Part shown: piece by piece, positions 57,501 through 64,000 of the stretch
Layout: every line of letters starts with the position of its first letter
Position numbering within the stretch: position 1 is the first letter of the stretch
Source: Acidobacteriota bacterium
GTDB taxonomy: Bacteria > Acidobacteriota > Blastocatellia > RBC074
Reading direction: 5' to 3'
Length of the DNA: 64,000 nt
Assembly: GCA_016710075.1 (NCBI GenBank)
Contig: JADJLO010000041.1
Coordinates: 1 to 64,000, forward strand
Position numbers and translations under genes: made by a program
The notes under the pieces: generated by a model
The model's database searches: none
Told to the model about the DNA's origin: nothing
The model's input: only the letters and a program-made list of their open reading frames with translations

Positions 57501-60500
57501 CCAATAACGGGGTGTCCGACGCTCAGAACGTTGTCGTCAAGGATACCCTGCCGGCCAACGTCAGCTTCGTCTCGGCTTCGAGCACGAACAACCAGTTCAC
57601 CTGTACTCCCGACAACGGAAATGCAGGCGTGGTTAACTGCCTTGCCGCAACGCTGATTGCAAACGATCCGAATATCATTCCGCCGCGTTCAGGCAGCAAC
57701 ACTGCAACGATCACCCTGGTCGGCAAGGTTGCCGCGAATGTGGCCAATGGCACGGTGCTGGCGAACAATGCCACGGTCACAGCGACCACCAGCGACCCGG
57801 TTCTGGCCAACAACTCAGTCGGCCCGATCAACACGACAGTCACCACTGAATCGAACGTGACCATCGTCAAGACGGACAATCTCGATCCGGCGATTGCGGG
57901 AACCAACCTGACATATACCATCACGGTTGCTAACAATGGACCGTCCGATGCGCAGGGGTGAATGTGGTCGACACGCTGCCACCTGCGACACAGGTACAGT
58001 TCCTGTCGGTAGTCGGGACGGGTGTTTTCAGCGCCGCCAATTCCTGCTCGAACGCGGCTAATGTGGTGACTTGCAATGCGATTCCCGGCGGTGTTTTTCC
58101 GGCAGGCGCAAGCGCAAACATCACGATAACCGTGCGAGTGTTGCCGAATGTTCCGGCCAATCCGCTGCCGCACACGCCGGACAATCCGGCTGGTCTGCTC
58201 AACACGGCGGTCATCAACTGGACCGACAGCAATGGAGTCGTCGGCGCGCTTGTTGCGCAAACTGCGACAGACACCGAGCGGACAACCGTTCGACACGAGT
58301 CGGATATGTCCATTCTGAAAGAAGCGCCGGACTATGGCATTGCAGGCACCCGGATTGACTATCGACTGACGATTGCCAATAAGGGGCCGAGCGATGTGCT
58401 GGGTGACAATCCGCCGCAAGTCAGCCCGGCGACCGGGGCAGGGTCAATCATCGTCCGTGACGTTCTGCCCGTGGGAACATCACTGGCCAATATTGCCAAC
58501 AATCCGTTTGTGGCTCCGAATGGCCCGGGCGGTTTCACCTGCACATACACCGCAGCCACTCGCGAAGTGCTCTGTAAGAACGCTCCGGGTGCAGCCGGGA
58601 ACTTCTTCGCGGGCGCATCGCTCGATATCATCATCAAGGTTGATATTGATTCGAACGTGCCCAAGGGAACGAATCTGGTCAATTGCGCGACGATCTCGCT
58701 GCGCAACACCAACCCGACACCGGAATTTGATCCGCTCGGCGGCGGCCAGCACAATGACGCAGATGTGCCGACCGGCGACCTCCCGAACGGCAACAACCAG
58801 TCCTGCGATACCACTCTGGTTCGCACAGAGGCTGATCTGGCAATCGGCAAATCGGCCGTGCCAGTGGTTGATCCCGACGGCGCCGGTGCATTAGTTCCGG
58901 TCGCGTTGCCGATCGTTGGTCCGAACGTGCCTCCGGGCTCGGTCAATGCGGGTGGCTACATCCGCTACGACGTGCCCTTCGGCAACAACGGCCCATCGGA
59001 TGCGGTCAACGTCCTGATCACGGATCAGATCGCAGGCAATACGGCCTTCGTCGGCGCGCTGGCGACCGGCGGAGTTTTCACCCAGCCAACAGTTTCACAA
59101 TTCAGGCGATTGATACCGTCGCGCCTTTAGGCCCGAACGTCAACCTGACTTGTACTGTGTTCCAGTTACCGGGTACGCAGAGCATCTACTGCAGCCCGCA
59201 AGGCAACACCTTACTGGGCGCTCCTGGCCCATACGCCGACGGCACGCTGCCGGCGGGGTACAACGGCACGCTGACCTTCTTCGTCAAGGTCAACGAGTCT
59301 GTCGCGGGCGGCACGATCGTGGCCAACCCGGCCAACATCACTTCGGGTCTCTGTCCGAATGCGGCGCCGCCGGTCTTCCCGCCGAGCGCTTGCGAAAGCA
59401 CGGACGATCCGAACACGGCCAATAACACGACTCTGCCGACGCAGACTGGCGTCATTGCCTCGTCGAACCTGACGATCAGCAAAGTCGTTCAGTCGGCGGT
59501 AACGACGGCCAGCAACCCGGCGCAGGCCGGGGTGATCGGTCCGGCGACGCCGCCAAACGGCGCGATCACGAGCGGCACGGCAGTCCTGCCCGGCACGTTC
59601 CTGACCTATCGCGTGACGGTGACAAACAACGGCCCGTCGGATGTCTCCAACATCCGGGTGACCGATTTGCTGCCCTCTGGTCTTGAGACGCCTCCCGGCC
59701 GCCTGCTTGGAGTGAAATACGTTTCGGTGACTCCGGTGCTGCCTTCTGGCGCCACCTTCACCTGTCTGCCGCCATCCGGCATCGATCCGGAGAACAACCC
59801 GCAGGGCAACGGCGGTTCACTCGTCTGTACCGCTCCGCTGCTCTCGGCCAATGCGCCGAACAACACGGCGGCAATCGACATCAAGGTCTTCATTGACCCG
59901 GCCACCAAGGCCAATCTGGTCAATTTGGCGACCTTCGATGCCACGCTCAACAACTTCAACCGTCCGGTTTCAGGATCAACGACCCTGACGACGCCGGTTG
60001 CTCCGAATTCGAACCTGGTTGTCGTCAAATCGCATGCTCCCGACCCGGTCATCGCCGGCACGGAGTTCGATTACACGATCACCATGACCAACAACGGCCC
60101 GAGCGCCGCGCAGATGGTGACGCTCACCGATATCGTTCCTGCCTTCCAGCAGATCAAGGATATCCAGATCACACAGGTTAACGACGGCAACGTCAAACCG
60201 GCGTTCAGTTGCACTCCCGCTGGTGATGCGAATGTCGATAACCGCCCGACACCTTCATCCTTCACTTGTACGTCGACTGAACTGCCGCCGAACAAGAAAC
60301 CGGATGGAACGATCAATCCGTCGGGTTCAGTGGTCTTCAAGATCCGCGTCAAACAGGGATCGCTCTCAGCGGGCAATCCGAACCAGACCGTCTATCAGAA
60401 CTGTCTGACGGTGACGTCGATGTCGTTCGATCCGACGCGAGCGGGCGACGGCACGATCAACTCGGTTCAGCCGCCCGACAACACGCCTGACACAGCAGGC

Positions 60501-62329
60501 CTCTTTGAGAACGTCAGCATCTGCGACAATGTCAACGTGATCTTCCGCGCTGACCTGGCGACGACCAAGACGGATTCTCCCGATCCGGTCATTGCCGGAA
60601 CGCTGCTGACCTACACGGTCAACGTGACCAACAATGGTCGAGCGCCGCGTTGAATCTCAAGATCACCGATCCTCTTCCGGCGGGAACGGTCTTCTGGGAT
60701 ATCGTCAATAACGGCGGGGCAACGACTGTTGTCACACCGGCACAGAACACTAATGGCGTTGTCCGGCAACCTGGGCAGGTCTGACGGATGTCGGAGTAAC
60801 GAGGACGCTGATCTTCAGAGTCCGCGTCTGCTCGGAGGTCCTCTGCAACACGGTCATCACCAACAGGGCCACCGGCAGCTCGGATACGACCGATCCGAAT
60901 CCTGCAAACAATGTCGGTGTTTCGGAGACGACGGTTCAGGCTCAGTCCGATCTGCAGCTTGCGAAGGGTGGTCCGGCATCGGCTCCTTACAGCACGACAC
61001 CGGTCCCGTCGATCATCACCTACACGCTGACGTTCCAGAACAACGGTCCGTCGAATTCGGCGGGCACCTCCATCGTCGATGTTCTACCGAAGGGCTTCAC
61101 GCTCGACGGCTGGACTTCAACCGTGGCCGGCACGACGCTCAGTCAGAATACTGTGAATGGTATTACGACCCTGACGTTCAACCTCGGAATTCTCGGGCCT
61201 GTTGCTGGTAATCCTTCGGGAGCCATCCAGTGCGCGACGACATTCGCGACTGGCGGAACGATCACGATCAGGGCACTGGTCCCGATCAAGCATCCGGTCA
61301 TCAACGTAACCAATACGGCGACGATCTCGACGACCAACTGTCTGGCCGATCCAAATCTTGCCAACAACACGTCTTCTGTGACGACGTTCATCACCATCAC
61401 CGGGTCAGACCGCTCAGACGAGCTATCCGGCAAGGACCGAGGTCAGCGACATGCAGGCCGGATCGATTCTCTTCTATCCGCTCTACACCTCTGATGTCTC
61501 GAACTTCAACAAGCAGAACACTCGCTTCAACATGACAAACGTCTCTACGACAGAGAGGGTTTGTGTTCACTTGTTCATGATCGATGGATCTAGTTGTTCC
61601 GTGCTCGACTTGTTCATCTGCCTGACGCCGAATCAAACGGCGAGTTACCTGGCATCGGATCTCGATCCGGGCAATACAGGCTACATCATGGCCGTGGCGG
61701 TCGACTGCAGTACGGGCCTGCCGAGAGCTTACAACTGTCTGGTCGGTGACGAGTATGTGAAGATGATATCAGGTCATCAGGCAAACCTCGGAGCCGAAGC
61801 AATCCAGGCGGTGATGATGTTCCCGGCTGGAACTGATCCAACCGTACAGACGGTTGACCTGAAGTTTGACGGGGTCAACTATAACCAGTTGCCGAGAGTA
61901 GTTGCCGCAGACAACATCCAAAGTACCGGTGACGGCAATTCCACCCTCATGGTTCTCAACCGCGTCGCCGGCAATTTCACCGGCAGCGGAGCCACGATTG
62001 GAGGCATCCTGGGGCTGGTTTATGACGATCAGGAAGTCGGTTACAGCTTCACCGCCAATCTGCCGTTCTGCCAGTACAGGAGTGTGCTTTCGAATACATT
62101 CCCAAGACTGGGTAATCAGTTCACCAGGGTGATTCCTGGAGGCAGAACTGGCTGGATGAGGCTCTGGACTCAGGATGACAAGGCCCTGTTCGGTGCAACG
62201 ATCAACTATAATCCGAACACCGCTGCCAACACCGCAGCATTCAATCAGGGTCATAACCTGCACCACCTGACCCTTACCGATACGGCTAAGGTTACGATTC
62301 CAGTCTTTATCCCAAGCTGTAGCAACTAA
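54564..62329 (+). CDS. Giant DUF11-repeat surface protein with acidobacterial C-terminal module (frameshifted)
   Basis: ATG 54564 lies seven bases after AGGAG. Read across at least eight indels (near 55600, 57040, 57300, 57955, 59110, 60645, 60765, 61410), it encodes about 2,590 residues. A hydrophobic helix (MTGMIIAMVGLLIAF) comes first. About 14 DUF11-type beta-sandwich units follow, each marked by a start such as ADLSITKSASP, then YTLTVTNNGPSDAQ, and often a cysteine pair (FTC, VTC or LVC). The last 300 residues differ: MQAGSILFYPLYTSDVSNFN, VCVHLFMIDGSSCSV, LTPNQTASYLASDLDPGNTG, NCLVGDEYVKMISGHQANLG and FTRVIPGGRTGWMRL. DUF11 repeats form extended cell-surface stalks. The indels fit sequencing error. 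The ends are solid, since a strong terminator follows. Confidence 0.88.
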
Positions 62330-62371
62330 GACTGGTATCCTGTTTTCAGGATCTCCTGAAACAAATCAATC

Positions 62372-62408
62372 AGGCCGGAGAGCTAATAACTCTCCGGCCT
62401 TTTTTTAT
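62372..62408 (+). terminator. Intrinsic terminator of the DUF11 gene
   Basis: AGGCCGGAGAG (62372-62382), loop of seven, CTCTCCGGCCT (62390-62400), then TTTTTTT. A perfect 11-bp GC-rich stem, 43 bases after the stop. Confidence 0.95.
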
Positions 62409-62516
62409 GGGTTGATACTGTTGGCGAACTCATTGCAGGCACGATTGACAGGAATGGCAGAATGATCAAACGAATAGGCGCGCAGGCGGGACACGTATGC
62501 CCCTCACTCGTTAGCT

Positions 62517-62553
62517 AAAACGGAGATTGCCCTCAACTGGCTGAGCAGTTACC
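62517..62553. repeat. 34-bp dispersed repeat with GTAACTRCTCRGCC core, copy 2 (inverted)
   Basis: On the minus strand: GTAACTGCTCAGCCAGTTGA then GGGCAATCTCCGTTTT, matching 31254-31287 with about three differences. It lies between the DUF11 terminator and the end of the BMP gene. Confidence 0.65.
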
Positions 62554-62577
62554 AAGATAATTCGTCAAGAGGATGAT

Positions 62578-63580
62578 TTATTGAGCCATGGCGTCGGTGA
62601 CTTTTATCTTACCGGCGATGATATCGCGTCTGGCCTGTTCGACCTTCTCGATGACCGAATCGGGGATGAGATGTTTGTTGTACTCGTCGAGAGCGTATCC
62701 GATGCCGTCGTTATCGAGGCCGTAGACGTGCATGCCGCCCTTAAAATTCCCCTCGACCTCTTCCTTGACGATGCTGTATACGGCATTTTCAATGCGTTTG
62801 AGCATGCTGGTGAGGACGAATCCGGGTTTGATCCAGTTCTGGTTGGAATCGACGCCGATGGCAAATTTTTTATAGCTTTCGGCGGCATCGAAAACTCCCA
62901 GGCCTGAATTCCCGGCAGCCTGGAAGATGACGTCGGCTCCCTGTTCGTATTGAGAATTGGCCAGTTCCCTGCCCTTGCCGGGATTGTTCCATGCGGTGTC
63001 GGTGATCCCGACGTAGTTTTTGAGGACCCTGATCTTCGGGTTGACGTAGCGAGCGCCCTCTTCATAGCCGGTGGCGAACTTATGGATCAGCGGGATGTCC
63101 ATGCCGCCGATAAAGCCTATGGTGCCGGTCTGATTCTTGTAAGCAGCGATCATGCCGACAAGGAAAGATCCTTCGTGCTCCTTGAACAGGAGGCTGGCGA
63201 CATTAGGCAGATCGACGAACGAATCGATCAGCACGAAATGAAGCTGCGGATAATCCTTTGCGACAAGCTTGATGACAGGTTCCTGAGCGAAGCCGACGCC
63301 GGTGATCAGGTTGTAACCGTACTGGGCGAATGCACGCATGGCGGGTTCGATCGAAGTCGGATCACGGGCTCGACGTCGCGCAGGACTATCGGCAGATCTT
63401 TTTCGCCCGGAGCATTCCGACGTTGGCCGCTGCATTGAATGAACGGTCATCCTTGCCGCCAATGTCGAAGACGATCCCGACTTTTGTTCTCTTTTCTCCT
63501 TTTTCCGCCGAGATATCCCTGGTGGTGCAGCCGGTGAGAAGCGAGGTGATAATCAGTACAAGGACAGATAAATTTTTCAT
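62578..63580 (-). CDS. BMP/PnrA-family nucleoside-binding lipoprotein (frameshifted)
   Basis: The start is ATG 63580. The lipoprotein signal ends LLTGCTTRD. KVGIVFDIGGKDDRSFNAAA is the family hallmark (D-x-G-G-x-x-D-x-S-F-N). Indels near 63400-63360 shift into AMRAFAQYGYNLITGVGFAQ, HEGSFLVGMIAAYKNQTGTI, GFIGGMDIPLIHKFATGYEE and ANSQYEQGADVIFQAAGNSG. It ends VEQARRDIIAGKIKVTDAMA. The total is about 333 residues. It captures purine or pyrimidine nucleosides for an ABC importer; the matching ATPase is at 52371-53867. It lies 22 bases after the phosphorylase gene, so uptake and catabolism are co-transcribed. Confidence 0.92.
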
Positions 63581-63602
63581 TTGGATACCCGTAGTTCCAG
63601 GA

Positions 63603-64000
63603 TCAGAGAATTTCCTTTATCAAAGGGAGGGGTAAAGGTTCGGCAGGCGACACGGAATAAGCGCATCGCACGCGGTCCTTCATCGCATCGAATTTCGATT
63701 CATCGTTGTAATAAGCAGTCACGAGCGGGTCGCCCATGAGGATGCGGTCGCCGATCTTCGCGTGAATGTAAAGGCCGACGCCATAATCTATCGTGTCTTC
63801 AAGCCGCCTTCGTCCGCCGCCCCAGTCCATGACTATGCGGCCGATCTCATCGGTCTCGATGGCTGAGACATACCCCGACCGATCTGAAAGAATGTTTTTC
63901 ATGATCCGCCCTTGCGGCAATAATTTGGGATCGTCAATGACGCGTGGATTTCCGCCCTGGGCTTCAATAACCATCCGGAACCGCTCAAGAGCCTGTCCGG
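63603..64000 (-). CDS. Pyrimidine-nucleoside (thymidine) phosphorylase, C-terminal part
   Basis: The gene enters from the right edge and ends at 63603. The visible 132 residues begin ALERFRMVIEAQGGNPRVID, the inter-domain segment of thymidine/pyrimidine-nucleoside phosphorylases. The PYNP C-terminal domain follows: SGYVSAIETDEIGRIVMDWG, GGRRRLEDTIDYGVGLYIHA and KIGDRILMGDPLVTAYYNDE. It splits thymidine or uridine with phosphate into base and (deoxy)ribose-1-phosphate. The downstream BMP lipoprotein gene on the same strand supplies the nucleoside. DeoA and Pdp cannot be told apart from this part. Confidence 0.92.
   Translation of the reverse strand, partial: GQALERFRMVIEAQGGNPRVIDDPKLLPQGRIMKNILSDRSGYVSAIETDEIGRIVMDWGGGRRRLEDTIDYGVGLYIHAKIGDRILMGDPLVTAYYNDESKFDAMKDRVRCAYSVSPAEPLPLPLIKEIL

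Noticed and set aside
57523..58419. Long minus-strand ORFs opposite the DUF11 gene
   Set aside because: They mirror a highly repetitive coding strand with strong codon bias and show no recognisable motifs.
54564..62329. Phase-variable or programmed frameshifting of the DUF11 gene
   Set aside because: The break points are not in long simple repeats, they number eight or more, and essential genes elsewhere in the window show the same kind of indel.

Overview
The window is a Gram-negative chromosome segment that I infer to be Acidobacteriota, probably Blastocatellia-like. The reasons are a Bam/Lpx outer-membrane locus using LpxI, a TonB-dependent receptor with an N-terminal carboxypeptidase-regulatory domain and no SusD, a hopanoid enzyme (HpnH), an FhaA-like FHA protein next to a class B penicillin-binding protein, and a giant DUF11 surface protein with a C-terminal module that I recall mainly from Acidobacteriota. 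No rRNA, tRNA, CRISPR array, phage or plasmid genes were recognised.

Layout. 1-16.9 kb: end of a TPR protein, an S41 protease, a DUF3352-like protein, a LolD-type ATPase, ClpC, then the envelope run bamA - two ompH/skp - lpxD - fabZ - lpxA - lpxI, closed by a degraded IS1182-type transposase. 17-31 kb: NfeD + SPFH pair; YbgC thioesterase; a tightly overlapping run DUF445 - acyl-CoA carboxylase - DUF2339 - DUF3999; SixA; pyrophosphatase; DUF3500; and an ECF sigma / zinc-finger anti-sigma / LTXXQ-like operon. 31-46.5 kb: FHA-like/trypsin-like protease, glycerophosphodiesterase, DUF2203, a TrbI-like secreted protein, peroxiredoxin, TonB receptor, SH3 lipoprotein, an unrecognised secreted protein, PBP + FhaA-like protein, SpoU methyltransferase, HpnH. 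46.7-54 kb: M28 peptidase, small secreted proteins, a membrane/TPR gene pair, nucleoside-type ABC ATPase. 54.5-62.3 kb: the DUF11 giant (about 2,590 residues), inserted between that ATPase and its likely partners, a BMP-type lipoprotein and pyrimidine-nucleoside phosphorylase, at the right edge.

Many genes are split by single-base indels. The density is very high in 1-16.9 kb, low in 17-54 kb and intermediate in the DUF11 gene. Because essential genes (bamA, fabZ, lpxA, clpC) are hit, and several breaks are repaired by one base in a homopolymer, I read most of them as sequence errors. Such genes are annotated across their whole span.

The most unusual content is intergenic. Several families of short-period repeats (7- or 9-nt units), often arranged as inverted pairs, and a GC-rich palindrome family sit at gene ends. 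In three genes these repeats encode the C-terminal residues, and in two of them the stop codon as well.
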